This document shows positions 1 through 8,303 of a DNA stretch of 23,745 nt, in pieces. The stretch is from an uncultured Collinsella sp. GTDB taxonomy: Bacteria; Actinomycetota; Coriobacteriia; Coriobacteriales; Coriobacteriaceae. The notes beneath the pieces are model-generated. The model was not told where the DNA came from. It was given only the letters and a program-made list of their open reading frames with translations, and did no database searches. The DNA is taken from contig UQSK01000027.1 in NCBI GenBank assembly GCA_900543605.1, positions 1-23,745 on the forward strand, written 5' to 3'. Position 1 is the first letter of the stretch. The number at the start of each line of letters is the position of its first letter. The position numbers were made by a program, and so were the translations under genes.

Positions 1-50
1 GATCTACACCTATTAAGTCGTCGGCAGCGTCAGATGTGTATAAGAGACAG
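1..50 (+). other. Illumina Nextera i5-side adapter (not genomic)
   Basis: Bases 1-9 match the end of the P5 primer, 10-17 read CTATTAAG (which I recall as Nextera index S518), 18-31 are TCGTCGGCAGCGTC, and 32-50 are the 19-bp Tn5 mosaic end ending in AGAGACAG. Genomic sequence starts at base 51. Any reading frame that crosses this stretch is artificial. Confidence 0.97.
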
Positions 51-158
51 GCTCACAACGGTCAAGCCCGCCTCCTGCGCCTCATGCGCGCCACTCAGTT
101 CTTCCTTAATCTGCGCAACCTCTTTTTCGAGTGCGCCTATGATCGCGATGGTTGCCAT
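51..158 (-). CDS. mtnN: 5'-methylthioadenosine/S-adenosylhomocysteine nucleosidase, N-terminal fragment
   Basis: The first 36 codons of a gene cut off by the contig end. The ATG lies at 156-158 on the minus strand, preceded by a G-rich ribosome binding site (GGGGGA, about 164-169). The translation begins MATIAIIGALEKEVAQIKEE, matching the conserved N-terminus of MtnN/Pfs (start of the first beta strand, IIGA, then the E-x-E-V segment). Family members cleave adenine from methylthioadenosine and S-adenosylhomocysteine in methionine salvage and the activated methyl cycle. The remaining roughly 200 residues, including the catalytic Asp, lie outside the window. The identification rests on this short segment only, so other phosphorylase/nucleosidase family members are possible. 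Confidence 0.72.
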
Positions 159-237
159 GCCATCCCCCAAATCCGTACAAATTGCTTATCCACGGTATGG
201 TACCAGCATTTTGGATCTTTCACTTTTTACGAAGTCG

Positions 238-1356
238 CTAGGCCAACGAGGACCGCACATCAAAGAGCGCCTTTGCAATCGCGGCCACAGCCTCGCTCGA
301 GTGGTCGCTCCACGGCATCGATGTCATGATGCTCATGACATAGGTACGGCCATCGATGTCGATAAGGCCCGCATCGCATGTCGAATAGCAACCATCCTCG
401 CTAATCCAGCCTGCCTTGTTGCGCACCAAAACCTGCTCGTCGGCAATCCCATCACGGATAAATGAGCGCGATGTTGATGACAACAGTTCAGATAACCACT
501 GGGAGGCCTCACTGCCACAGCTCAAATACTCGCACATCTCGCGCCACAACTTGGCCGAGGTGCGCGGGCAATAAGTGGGAAAATCACTCATCGGATCGAG
601 TGCAGTATCGTAATCGATGCCAAGACCGACAATCCAATCCTCGTAACCGACACGGTCAAACGCCGCGCGTAACGCGATAAACGAGTCGTTATCCGAATTA
701 ACGACCGCGGCCTCGATGAGTTCGCGCACCGTCTGCCAGCCCATGTTATAGCCACCATAGGTGCCAAGGGAATCATCGAGTGAGACCTGACCCGTCTCGA
801 CCAGGGATTCGCAGACGTAGAGCACATAGAGCGCCTTATAACTACTCGCACCGTAAACCTCGACATCGGCGTTATACGTCACGCCCTTGCCACTTGACAG
901 GTCGTAGAACACCACGCCCACATCGCCCAATTCCTTGGCCTGATCAAGGGCATCTTGGAGCGCGGCGAGGCCCTCATCCTCCAGGGCGGGGATCTGGTCA
1001 TCAACCAGCGAGAAGGTCTGCACGGTATCGCCTGAGGGAATATCGTTAAAGTCCGCCTTCGAAAGCCTCGTCTTGAGACTCGCTGTCGACAGGGTTTGGC
1101 TTGCGGTGGCTTTAGATTCAGAGCCCTTTTTGTTTTGCGTCTGTACCGTTGACGCATCTGAGTGTGCCATTCGCTCCGACGCGTAGGTTTTGGCGGTAAT
1201 TCCGAGGATAATAACCGCCAACGTTAACATCCCAATGGCGGCAATCTTCGTCACGCGGATGCGAGCGTCGGCAAGGCCACGCGAAGACGTGCCCTTCGTC
1301 TCATATCTGCTGCTATGCTGCGGCACATACTCGTCCCGCGATGCGTCGTTTCGCAC
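238..1356 (-). CDS. Membrane-anchored serine hydrolase, class A beta-lactamase fold
   Basis: The protein has 372 residues and starts at a GTG with a good ribosome binding site (CAGGAGA, 1361-1367). The sequence shows a basic cytoplasmic N-terminus (1-35), one membrane helix (about 36-56), a low-complexity Ser/Thr/Lys linker (60-100), then a beta-lactamase-like domain. All three active-site motifs of the serine penicillin-recognising fold are present: S171-S-Y-K174 (SxxK), S221-D-N223 (SDN), and K314-A-G316 in place of KTG. The membrane anchor places the domain outside the cell. True class A beta-lactamases also need a Glu on the omega loop, which I cannot assign with confidence. It could therefore be a beta-lactamase, a DD-peptidase-like enzyme of cell wall metabolism, or an inactive relative. 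No resistance phenotype should be assumed. It is monocistronic with its own promoter. Confidence 0.85.
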   Translation of the reverse strand: MRNDASRDEYVPQHSSRYETKGTSSRGLADARIRVTKIAAIGMLTLAVIILGITAKTYASERMAHSDASTVQTQNKKGSESKATASQTLSTASLKTRLSKADFNDIPSGDTVQTFSLVDDQIPALEDEGLAALQDALDQAKELGDVGVVFYDLSSGKGVTYNADVEVYGASSYKALYVLYVCESLVETGQVSLDDSLGTYGGYNMGWQTVRELIEAAVVNSDNDSFIALRAAFDRVGYEDWIVGLGIDYDTALDPMSDFPTYCPRTSAKLWREMCEYLSCGSEASQWLSELLSSTSRSFIRDGIADEQVLVRNKAGWISEDGCYSTCDAGLIDIDGRTYVMSIMTSMPWSDHSSEAVAAIAKALFDVRSSLA

Positions 1357-1393
1357 GTGGTCTCCTGACTGCTACCGTTCATATACGAGCAGC

Positions 1394-1421
1394 ATAATAC
1401 CGAGCAGGCATTTCTTTCCAA
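1394..1421 (-). promoter_or_regulatory. Predicted sigma-70 promoter of the beta-lactamase-like gene
   Basis: On the minus strand TTGGAA (1416-1421) is followed after 16 bp by TATTAT (1394-1399), 4/6 and 5/6 matches to the consensus hexamers. It lies about 38 bp before the GTG start. It is predicted from sequence only. Confidence 0.5.
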
Positions 1422-1514
1422 AGATATTCAGCGGCGTTTAAGGTGTCTTTAAAGAAACCACAAGCGTATTTATCCATATGGCACGATTCTGTTGCGCATC
1501 TCCGCCCAAAACGC

Positions 1515-1582
1515 AGTTGCGGTGGAATAGTTCCTGTTTGGGCGGCATAAGCCAAAAAAACAAGAACTATTCCACCGCAACT
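1515..1582. repeat. 25-bp inverted repeat with 18-nt loop
   Basis: Arms at 1515-1539 and 1558-1582 are complementary at 24 of 25 positions and begin AGTTGCGGTGGAATAGTTC. The loop is 1540-1557. It sits in the 316-bp gap (1357-1672) between the beta-lactamase-like gene and pflA, about 90 bp beyond the pflA stop. It could act as a transcription end structure for pflA or be a dispersed extragenic palindrome. The oligo-A run 1554-1560 lies on the loop side, so it is not a textbook terminator. Confidence 0.75.
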
Positions 1583-1612
1583 TGACGGGGCTCTTTGGCA
1601 ATCAACTTGGTG

Positions 1613-1657
1613 CCCAGGGGCACTCATTTAAGTCTGTCCCCAATGAGTGCCCTTGGG
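1613..1657. repeat. 16-bp stem hairpin with CTGTCCC loop, REP-like
   Basis: Arms 1613-1628 and 1642-1657 pair at 15 of 16 positions (CCCAGGGGCACTCATT on the left). The 13-nt loop (1629-1641) reads TAAGTCTGTCCCC. It starts 16 bp after the pflA stop and may end the pflA transcript. The loop is almost the same as that of a hairpin with an unrelated stem at 17778-17818. Confidence 0.75.
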
Positions 1658-1672
1658 GAGCAGAATGGCTCG

Positions 1673-2491
1673 CTAGCCGATAGCGTTTTTGAGTTCCGCA
1701 CGGCGCTTTTTCATGCCCGTCATGACGGCGTTGCGCAGCTCGGGCATGCGCGCGGTATCCATCTGTGGAACGCCCTCGAGCTTATAGGGAATCCCCAGCT
1801 GCTCGTACTTGACAACGCCCATCGTGTGATACGGCAGCATTTCCAGGCCCACCACGTTATGCCACGGGGCAATCAGACGACCGAGTGCCTCGCACTCCTC
1901 AACCGTATCGGTAATACCCGGCACCACTACATGGCGAATAACAACCTTAATCTTGCGACGGGCAAGCTCATCACCAAACGCCAGGATGCGTGCGGGATCG
2001 CAACCGGTCAGCTTTTTATGCTCGACGGGATCGGCGTGTTTAATGTCGAGCAGCACCATATCGGTCTCGTTGAGTACGGCATCGAACTTCTCGGGATGCG
2101 TGGGATCGAACGCATAGCCGCAGCTATCCAAGCAGGTATGCACGCGACCATCGGGGTTATTGTGCATGGTGCGGAACAGGTCGGCTAAAAACGCGGGCTG
2201 CAGGAGCGGCTCGCCGCCGGACACCGTAATACCGCCGCTGCGGTAAAACTCATGATTGCTCTGGAACTCGTCCATCAGGTGCTCGACGGTCACCATGGTG
2301 CCGCCGTTAACCGACCAGGTATCGGGGTTGTGGCAATACGCACAGCGCATGGGGCAGCCCTGAACAAACACCACGAAGCGGATGCCGGGTCCATCGACCG
2401 TTCCCATCGTCTCAATCGAATGCACGCGGCCCAGGGCAAACGCAGAGTCCTCGGGACGAGCGTCCACACCCTCGAGCGTCATCTCAGCCAT
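1673..2491 (-). CDS. pflA: Pyruvate formate-lyase activating enzyme (radical SAM)
   Basis: PflA uses a [4Fe-4S] cluster and S-adenosylmethionine to abstract a hydrogen from a glycine of pyruvate formate-lyase, switching it on under anaerobic conditions. Counting from the chosen start (272 residues), the radical SAM motif C46-PMR-C50-AY-C53 binds the cluster, preceded by the typical stretch TVDGPGIRFVVFVQGC; the SAM-contacting GGEP is at 92-95. The family length fits. An ATG 21 bp further upstream (2512) is in frame but has no ribosome binding site, whereas the chosen ATG has GAGG/AAGG upstream; the start is uncertain between these. Its presumed targets are the split PFL genes at 9731-12119, with which it is not contiguous. 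Other glycyl-radical activases share the motif, but the whole sequence reads as PflA. Confidence 0.93.
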   Translation of the reverse strand: MAEMTLEGVDARPEDSAFALGRVHSIETMGTVDGPGIRFVVFVQGCPMRCAYCHNPDTWSVNGGTMVTVEHLMDEFQSNHEFYRSGGITVSGGEPLLQPAFLADLFRTMHNNPDGRVHTCLDSCGYAFDPTHPEKFDAVLNETDMVLLDIKHADPVEHKKLTGCDPARILAFGDELARRKIKVVIRHVVVPGITDTVEECEALGRLIAPWHNVVGLEMLPYHTMGVVKYEQLGIPYKLEGVPQMDTARMPELRNAVMTGMKKRRAELKNAIG

Positions 2492-2612
2492 TCCCGCTAC
2501 CTTGCCTCTCATTGGTTTTAGCTACATAAATGCCAGAGTCATTCTAGCCCATATGCATGATGGCGAAACGGTTTAGCAGTCAATTGGGTTGTTCTATTTG
2601 GCCCCACGCAAG

Positions 2613-2637
2613 AGCGGCGGGAAGGTTATCGCAACCC
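2613..2637. terminator. Very GC-rich hairpin between the degV-family gene and pflA
   Basis: GCGGCGGG-type arms pair over 8 bp, with a nested GGTT/AACC inside the loop. It lies about 40-65 bp after the stop of the DegV-family gene (minus strand). There is no clear U-run on the minus strand, so a terminator role is likely but unproven. The remaining 2513-2612 holds the pflA leader, with a TAGAAT-like -10 box and no convincing -35. Confidence 0.4.
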
Positions 2638-2677
2638 GCCCGCCGCCGAGGCAATAGAAATCGATAGACGCTAGGCC

Positions 2678-3532
2678 TTACGCTTTAAGCGTGAGCACCG
2701 CACCGAAGGCGGTCGGGCCGCAATGGCTCGAGATGACACCGCCGACCTGAGTCCAGATAACGTCCTTAAAGCCCAGGTCGTGCGCATAGACTTCCATGTC
2801 GTCGCGCAGCTCTTCGGAAAGGCCTACCGAATACGCCAGGCCAATGTGCGAGTAGTCAATCTCGCCCTTCGCAACCATGTGGTCAATAAAGGCACGGGCG
2901 CACTTGAGCATAGAGCCGCGGAACTTCTTGGTCGCCACAAACTTACCGCCCGTTACCTCAATGCAGGGCTTAATCTTGAGCAGGTGGGCGCCAAGGAATG
3001 CCACGTTGGACAGACGACCGCCTGCCTTAAGGAAGGCTAGGTCGGTAGGAACAAAGCCCAGCAGCACACGGTCCATGACGGAATTCGTAAAAGCAAAGAT
3101 CTCGTCGACGGTGGCATCGGGGTGAGCCTCGATGTATTTGGCGGTCTCGACGACAACGAGCGACTGGCCCACCGAGACAAAGCGCGTGTCCATGGAGTAG
3201 ACGTAGTCGCGACCCTTGGCGGCGATCTTCGATGATTGATGCGAGCAGGTCGTGGCCTCGGAGTACGCAAGATGCAGAATGGTCGCATCGGGCTGCTCGG
3301 CATGGATACGGTCATATACGTGCGCAAAATCCGCAGGCGCACAGCCACTGGTCTTGGGCATTACGCCAAACTCGTTGCAGCGTGAATAAATCTCGAGCGG
3401 ATCGATCGAACCGTCCTCGACGGTCTCGTCACCAATCGTGACATGCATGGGCACGCGCACGATGCCGTAGCGCTCGCAAAGCTCCGGCGTCACATCCGAC
3501 CCAGACTCAACCACGATTACGTACTTGTCCAT
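2678..3532 (-). CDS. DegV family fatty-acid binding protein
   Basis: The protein has 284 residues. DegV/FakB proteins bind a single fatty acid and in Firmicutes hand it to the FakA kinase; that partner is not in this window. The N-terminus MDKYVIVVESGSDV matches the family's first strand and ligand loop (usually xxTDSTxDL), with Ser at residue 10 where the loop normally has Asp-Ser. TSGCAP (61-66) corresponds to the family's TS-x-P loop, and LKAGGRLS (168-175) followed by LKIKP is the conserved C-terminal lobe segment. I chose the ATG at 3530-3532 because the family begins there. The open frame continues 37 codons upstream without family-like sequence, and no strong ribosome binding site is visible. 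It appears monocistronic. Confidence 0.88.
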   Translation of the reverse strand: MDKYVIVVESGSDVTPELCERYGIVRVPMHVTIGDETVEDGSIDPLEIYSRCNEFGVMPKTSGCAPADFAHVYDRIHAEQPDATILHLAYSEATTCSHQSSKIAAKGRDYVYSMDTRFVSVGQSLVVVETAKYIEAHPDATVDEIFAFTNSVMDRVLLGFVPTDLAFLKAGGRLSNVAFLGAHLLKIKPCIEVTGGKFVATKKFRGSMLKCARAFIDHMVAKGEIDYSHIGLAYSVGLSEELRDDMEVYAHDLGFKDVIWTQVGGVISSHCGPTAFGAVLTLKA

Positions 3533-3617
3533 TATTATCACGACCCATCTCAACATTGGCTTTTCAATACATGGCACGGACCGCCGCACTGTTGCACAAC
3601 AGCGTCCAAGCGCCAAA

Positions 3618-3657
3618 GAGACGCCGCCCCTTGCACACAACAAAGGACAGCGTCTCC
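3618..3657 (-). terminator. Possible terminator hairpin downstream of the fructofuranosidase gene
   Basis: On the minus strand GGAGACGC pairs with GCGTCTC, with a second inner pairing TCCTT/AAGG, followed by a short TTT. It stands in the 276-bp space 3533-3808 between the GH32 stop and the DegV start. I see no other gene in that space. Confidence 0.35.
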
Positions 3658-3808
3658 CTGGAAAACTCCGTGCTTATCTAGGATTCTACACGGTTTATTA
3701 AGGAGGGTTACTTATTCCGCAAACGGTCGTTATATGCGGTAAGCGGTAGTTGGCCGCGACAACTGCGACACATTCCGTCCAGTAAATCCAATCGTGCTCC
3801 ACGCACGG

Positions 3809-5251
3809 TTAATGCACGAGGCGGTAGAAATTCATCGATGCCGCACCCTCGGCGTGCAGCTCCATCGCCGGAACCGCCGGCGAATAGGTACGGCTCGTAA
3901 GTGCCGCCTCGCCGCCATTTGCAAAAATCTCGACCATCGTAGTGTCCGAAAGCACGCGTAGGTCGCGAAGCTCGCCGAGCTCAATCGACCTCTGGTCGCG
4001 CCCATAGCCTTCGTCACCCATATCGAGGGTAAGCATCCCGTCCGTATAACGCACAAAGACACCCTTGCGGATTTCGAGCTCGACCATCTTGGCGCCCTCG
4101 CAGGAAACCACAAGATCAAACAGGCGGCCCGGCTCCTCAACGGTTTCACCGCCTGTCGCGCGAACGCAGTCGCCGCGCATCCTCTCAATCTCGTGCGCCG
4201 GCTGCTGGCAGAGCTTACCATCGCGCATGCTCAGCTCTCGCGGCACCGTCAACGCGCACTGCCACCCGCGCGCCACCGTCGGGTTTTCCGCCGTCGCATC
4301 GGGGCAACCCGACCATCCGATCATCAAACGCCGGCCTGCAGCATCCTCAAAGGACTGCGGAGCATAGAAATCAAAACCGGCATCGACCATCGGGGGCATG
4401 CCCTGCCCGGTGATCTTAAAACTCGGCGCCTCCCAATCGGCCTCGATAGGGAACCACACGCACTGATGCGGATTGCGGTAACGCCAACCATCGGCAGGCA
4501 CACCCTGCGGACAGCAAACGAGAATAAGCTCGCCATCAAGCTCAAACAGATCAGGGCACTCCCACATAAAGCCAAACTTCTCGCCCAGCTCAATGCGCGT
4601 CGCATAGCTCCAGACCCCTAAATCACGCGAAGTATAGACAAGCACGCAGCCACGGTCGTCTTTCGTACGAGCGCCCAGAACCATGTAGTAGATACCATCG
4701 TGCTCAAGGATCTTGGGGTCGCGCACGTGCGTACCGATATCGTCGGGGTAATCGACTGGTCCAACAGCCATGCGCTTCTCGCCCAATTCGTCGGGATTCT
4801 CGGCAACCATATGAATCTGGTTTTGCTCACGGCCCGTCAACACGTAGTCGTAATCATCGCGGTCAAAATGCTTGACGTTGCCGGTATAGAAGTAGTGAAT
4901 CTTGCCATCACGTACAAAGGCAGAACCAGAATACGCTCCGCTCGAATCCAAATCGGAATCGGGGAACAGCACGGGGCCGTGATTCTCGTACGTCACAAAA
5001 TCCTTTGTCGTCAGATGGTTCCAAAGCACTGGACCGCCATGCGCAGCATCGAACGGATCGTATTGATGATAGATGTGATACGTATCACCAATCTGAACCA
5101 AACCGTTGGGGTCGTTGAGCCAGCCAAGCTCAGGCTCCACATGGAACAGAAGCCTATCGGGGTCGGACGCGATGCGAGCCGCCGTCTCATCCTGTCCGGC
5201 ACGCCACTGCTCATAGTCCGCGCGTGTCACCTTGTTTTTTTGATTTAACAT
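3809..5251 (-). CDS. GH32 beta-fructofuranosidase / sucrose-6-phosphate hydrolase
   Basis: The 480-residue length is typical of SacA/ScrB-type enzymes. The N-terminal five-bladed propeller carries all three catalytic signatures of family GH32: the nucleophile in W-L-N46-D47-P-N-G, the transition-state stabiliser in R177-D178-P, and the acid/base in E231-C232-P. A C-terminal beta-sandwich follows from about residue 350. No signal peptide is seen, so it works in the cytoplasm. It is the third gene of an operon behind a PTS permease, so its natural substrate is probably an imported, phosphorylated sucrose or short fructo-oligosaccharide. Substrate cannot be read from sequence alone. A 17-bp stem-loop separates it from the permease gene. 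Confidence 0.93.
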   Translation of the reverse strand: MLNQKNKVTRADYEQWRAGQDETAARIASDPDRLLFHVEPELGWLNDPNGLVQIGDTYHIYHQYDPFDAAHGGPVLWNHLTTKDFVTYENHGPVLFPDSDLDSSGAYSGSAFVRDGKIHYFYTGNVKHFDRDDYDYVLTGREQNQIHMVAENPDELGEKRMAVGPVDYPDDIGTHVRDPKILEHDGIYYMVLGARTKDDRGCVLVYTSRDLGVWSYATRIELGEKFGFMWECPDLFELDGELILVCCPQGVPADGWRYRNPHQCVWFPIEADWEAPSFKITGQGMPPMVDAGFDFYAPQSFEDAAGRRLMIGWSGCPDATAENPTVARGWQCALTVPRELSMRDGKLCQQPAHEIERMRGDCVRATGGETVEEPGRLFDLVVSCEGAKMVELEIRKGVFVRYTDGMLTLDMGDEGYGRDQRSIELGELRDLRVLSDTTMVEIFANGGEAALTSRTYSPAVPAMELHAEGAASMNFYRLVH

Positions 5252-5275
5252 CGCCGTTGACTTTCTCGTCTATGG

Positions 5276-5313
5276 GGAAGGACGCTCGACTCACACGAGT
5301 CGAACGCCCTTCC
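5276..5313 (-). promoter_or_regulatory. Intercistronic stem-loop between PTS and GH32 genes
   Basis: Arms 5276-5292 and 5297-5313 pair over 17 positions with two imperfect ones, around the tetraloop ACAC. The minus strand lacks a U-run after the stem, so it is more likely an mRNA stability or processing element, or a weak attenuator, than a full terminator. Confidence 0.5.
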
Positions 5314-5352
5314 TCAAATGGACTTATCCTCAGATTACACTGAACGGCTCAA

Positions 5353-6804
5353 CTAGAAGCTAACGTCGAAGCCAGCGCCAGCGCCCTCTTCATCGGTGGT
5401 CGGCACGCCCTTTGCCTTGTTGTAGGCAAAGATCAAGACGATCGGCACGATAAAGGCGATGAGATTGCCAGCCACATACCACACGAGGGTCTCGGGCGTG
5501 ACGATGAGCAGGCCAAGCACGCCGGTCAGACCCTGACCGATAGCGCGCACCTCAAAGAGCTTGACGAAGGCACCGCCGCAGCCTGCACCGATGCATGCGC
5601 AGATGAACGGGATGATCGAGTAGCGCATGTTTGCAGCGAAGATAGCGGGCTCGGAGATTCCGACCAGCGTCGGGATAAAGGACGACATGCAGATGTTGCG
5701 CTCTTTGGAGTGCTTCTTGTGAATGAGGTACATACCGATGGCGCCGCCGCCCTGGGCGATGATGGAAACCGACCAGATGGCCTGGATGTAGTTGAAGCCG
5801 GTCGTGGCAACGAGGTTGGCCTCGATACCCTGGATGAACTGATGCGTACCGGTAACGACGAGCGGCTGCAGGAACGCGGCAAAGACAAAGGCACCAAAGA
5901 CGCCCATCCTGTTGTACAGGATATCGATTACGCCGGCGAGGACGTCACCGATCAGGTTGCCGAGCGGGCCGAACACGGTGAACAGGGCGACGTTAGCAAG
6001 AATCAGGGTAACGGTCGGGACAAAGACGAACGAAACGACCTCGGGGATGTACTTCTGGGCAATCTTTTCGACCTTGGCCATAAACCAGGCAGTCAGGATT
6101 GCGGGGAACACACCGCCCTGGAAAGCAACCATGGGAATGGATAGCGGACCGAAGTTCCAGTACTCAGCACCCGTCGGGTCCATAACGAACGTGTTACGGT
6201 TCATAAGACTCGGGTGAACCATGACGATACCGACGAGGATGCCCAGGATCGGGTTACCGCCAAAACGCTTGACCGCGCTGTACATAACCAGGACAGGCAG
6301 GTAGTCGAACGTGGTGGCGATAATGGCAAAGAAGCTTGCGAGGTTCTTGAGGAACTCGCTGTGATCGGCGAGGCTGCCTTCCATGCCAAAGAGGCCGTTG
6401 GCAACGATCAGCGACTTAAGGCCGATGATGATTGCAGCGCCGACGAAGGCGGGAATGATGGGGATAAAGATATCCGAGAATACCTTGAGGACCGAGAAGA
6501 ACTTGCCCTTCTTGTCCGCCTCGGCGCCCTTGACCTCGGAAGCACTGATCTCCTTAACGCCCGTCAGAGCCATAAACTCATCGTAAACCTTGTTGACGGT
6601 ACCGGTACCGAAAATGATCATGAGCTGGCCGCTGTTGTACAGCACGCCCTTGACGCCATCGATGTTCTCGAGCTCGGCCTTGTTGTATTTGCTCGTATCC
6701 TTGAGCACCAGACGCAGACGGGTCACGCAATGCGTGGCGCCCTCGATGTTCTCCAGTCCGCCGACGTTGTCGACGACTTGCTGGGACACTGCCTTGTAGT
6801 CCAT
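5353..6804 (-). CDS. PTS sugar transporter EIIBC, sucrose/beta-glucoside/trehalose family
   Basis: The protein (483 residues) imports and phosphorylates a sugar at the membrane. An N-terminal EIIB domain (about 1-85) carries the phosphorylated Cys in the motif THC26VTRLRL. A linker (86-105) leads to an EIIC domain with about ten hydrophobic segments and the family motif GISEPA at 382-387. There is no EIIA domain, so it must borrow one encoded elsewhere. I chose the ATG at 6802-6804 because GGAGAGG sits 5 bases before it; an in-frame ATG four codons upstream has poor spacing. Sucrose is the likeliest substrate because GH32 genes flank it on both sides (45 bp and about 100 bp), but trehalose-type EIIBCs are close relatives. 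Confidence 0.9.
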   Translation of the reverse strand: MDYKAVSQQVVDNVGGLENIEGATHCVTRLRLVLKDTSKYNKAELENIDGVKGVLYNSGQLMIIFGTGTVNKVYDEFMALTGVKEISASEVKGAEADKKGKFFSVLKVFSDIFIPIIPAFVGAAIIIGLKSLIVANGLFGMEGSLADHSEFLKNLASFFAIIATTFDYLPVLVMYSAVKRFGGNPILGILVGIVMVHPSLMNRNTFVMDPTGAEYWNFGPLSIPMVAFQGGVFPAILTAWFMAKVEKIAQKYIPEVVSFVFVPTVTLILANVALFTVFGPLGNLIGDVLAGVIDILYNRMGVFGAFVFAAFLQPLVVTGTHQFIQGIEANLVATTGFNYIQAIWSVSIIAQGGGAIGMYLIHKKHSKERNICMSSFIPTLVGISEPAIFAANMRYSIIPFICACIGAGCGGAFVKLFEVRAIGQGLTGVLGLLIVTPETLVWYVAGNLIAFIVPIVLIFAYNKAKGVPTTDEEGAGAGFDVSF

Positions 6805-6849
6805 GTTCCTCTCCATTCCTTTTCTAGATCATAAAACGGTTCGTTGCCG

Positions 6850-8232
6850 CTACAGAGACGCGATCGTTGCGTTTGCGCACTTGAGCGCACCGTCGGTGAC
6901 GGTAAGCGCCACACCCTGGCCCTGCTTGTTGCAGAAGCGAGCGTTGAGCGCAACATCATCGACAAAGATGGTCGCGATGTCGTCGTCGACGACCAGACGC
7001 ACATGGTGAGTGCCCTCGCCCTTAAAGAACAACGGACGCTCGAGGCCCATGTTGTTGACCTGGAACCACGGGTACTGGGGAGCCGGCGTGAACTCGAGCT
7101 TGCCCTCGCGCAGGTTGGCGCGGAACTCATAGGCAAGACCGGTCTCGGCGTCCTCGGCGAACTTGACCGAGAAGCCGGCAGCGTTACCGCCGAGCTCAAT
7201 GTCGGCATCGAGCAAGTAGGTGGAGCCGGCATCCGCGGCGAGCACCTGCTCGACCTTGCCCGACTCGCAGGAAAGCTCAAAGGTCTCGACTGCCTTAGCC
7301 TCGCCAAAGGCGCCAAGCATGCTGTCGGGGAGCTTGGTGCCGAGCGTTCCGTCGGCACGCTGAACGATCTCGAGGGGCATAAAGGTGCCACCCCATAGGT
7401 AAGAGCTGGGGTCGCCGCCCTCGTCACGCGTAGGAACCCAACCAAAGAGAACGCGACGCTCGCCATCGAATGCGGTGCGAGCGGCGTAGTACGCGCGGCC
7501 GTCGAAGGAGTCGTCAGCGGGGGTAATCCAAGGACCGTTGATGGACTTGGACATGCGGTAACGGGTCTTGTTGCCGTCGCTGTACTCGGAAAAGACGAGG
7601 TACCACCAGTCGCCCATCTTAAAGAGATCAGGCATCTCAAACATGGTGTACAGGCCCGGGTTCCACCAGTCGCCCTGGAACTCCCAGTTGGTCAGATCCT
7701 TGGAGGTGAACTTGACCAGGCGGCCGGTCATCAGACGCTTGTCCTCGCCCACACGCGTGCCGAGGATGAGCATGTACTCTTCGTTCTCCTCATCCCAAAG
7801 CACAAAGGGATCGCGCCAGTTGCGGTCATCGTAACCCTCCTGGGGCGGAAGCAGCGTCTCGGCGATGTTCTTCTCCCACTTGACGGCGTCGTCGCTCGTT
7901 GCGTGAAGAAGAACCTGCTTCATCAAACGTGCGCGGACCTTATCGCGATTGCAACCAGTGTAGAGCGCATGGTACTTGTCGCCCACCTTAAACACCGTGC
8001 CGGCATAAATGTACTGGTCGACTTCCTCGTCGCCGCCACGCTCAAGGCTCTCGCCAAAGTCCTTGTAGTTGACGAAATCCTTGGTCGTAGCGAGTGCCCA
8101 GCCAAACGGCTCTCCGAAAGGTTCGGGGTTACGCGTGTCACGCTGATGATAGAGATAGAACGTGCCGTCCTCGCCGTACGGCATGATGTCGCCTACCCAA
8201 ATTCCCTCAGGCTGGTAATACACCTTGTGCAT
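6850..8232 (-). CDS. Divergent GH32-family (clan GH-J) glycoside hydrolase
   Basis: The protein has 460 residues and starts at the ATG at 8230-8232, which has AAGGAAG at good spacing; an in-frame GTG six codons upstream is less likely. It has the propeller and C-terminal sandwich of GH32, but the usual NDPNG box is replaced by VGD15IMPYG. A candidate stabiliser lies in W-R140-D141-P and a candidate acid/base in F-E199-M-P-D, where the classical enzyme has ECPD. The catalytic triad therefore seems complete in an altered setting, suggesting a different sugar or linkage from the second GH32 of the operon. No signal peptide is visible. It is the first gene of the operon and lies directly behind the operator-promoter. 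Annotation systems may call it levanase, invertase or simply GH32; I cannot fix the substrate. Confidence 0.85.
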   Translation of the reverse strand: MHKVYYQPEGIWVGDIMPYGEDGTFYLYHQRDTRNPEPFGEPFGWALATTKDFVNYKDFGESLERGGDEEVDQYIYAGTVFKVGDKYHALYTGCNRDKVRARLMKQVLLHATSDDAVKWEKNIAETLLPPQEGYDDRNWRDPFVLWDEENEEYMLILGTRVGEDKRLMTGRLVKFTSKDLTNWEFQGDWWNPGLYTMFEMPDLFKMGDWWYLVFSEYSDGNKTRYRMSKSINGPWITPADDSFDGRAYYAARTAFDGERRVLFGWVPTRDEGGDPSSYLWGGTFMPLEIVQRADGTLGTKLPDSMLGAFGEAKAVETFELSCESGKVEQVLAADAGSTYLLDADIELGGNAAGFSVKFAEDAETGLAYEFRANLREGKLEFTPAPQYPWFQVNNMGLERPLFFKGEGTHHVRLVVDDDIATIFVDDVALNARFCNKQGQGVALTVTDGALKCANATIASL

Positions 8233-8274
8233 CCGAGACTTCCTTTCCACGACATACTAACTCGGTACAATGGC

Positions 8275-8303
8275 AAGATATGTCAATCGTTTTCATATGT
8301 CAA
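8275..8303 (-). promoter_or_regulatory. Promoter of the GH32-PTS-GH32 operon
   Basis: On the minus strand a perfect TTGACA (8298-8303) is followed by a 17-bp spacer and TATCTT (8275-8280, 4/6 match). The expected transcript would have a leader of about 36 nt before the ATG at 8232. The operator repeats cover both hexamers, fitting repression by blocking polymerase. Confidence 0.65.

Noticed and set aside
32..50. Mosaic-end sequence as a natural Tn5/IS50 end
   Set aside because: It is joined to Illumina index and primer sequence, and its counterpart at 23699-23717 has the other Nextera adapter, so it comes from the library, not the genome.
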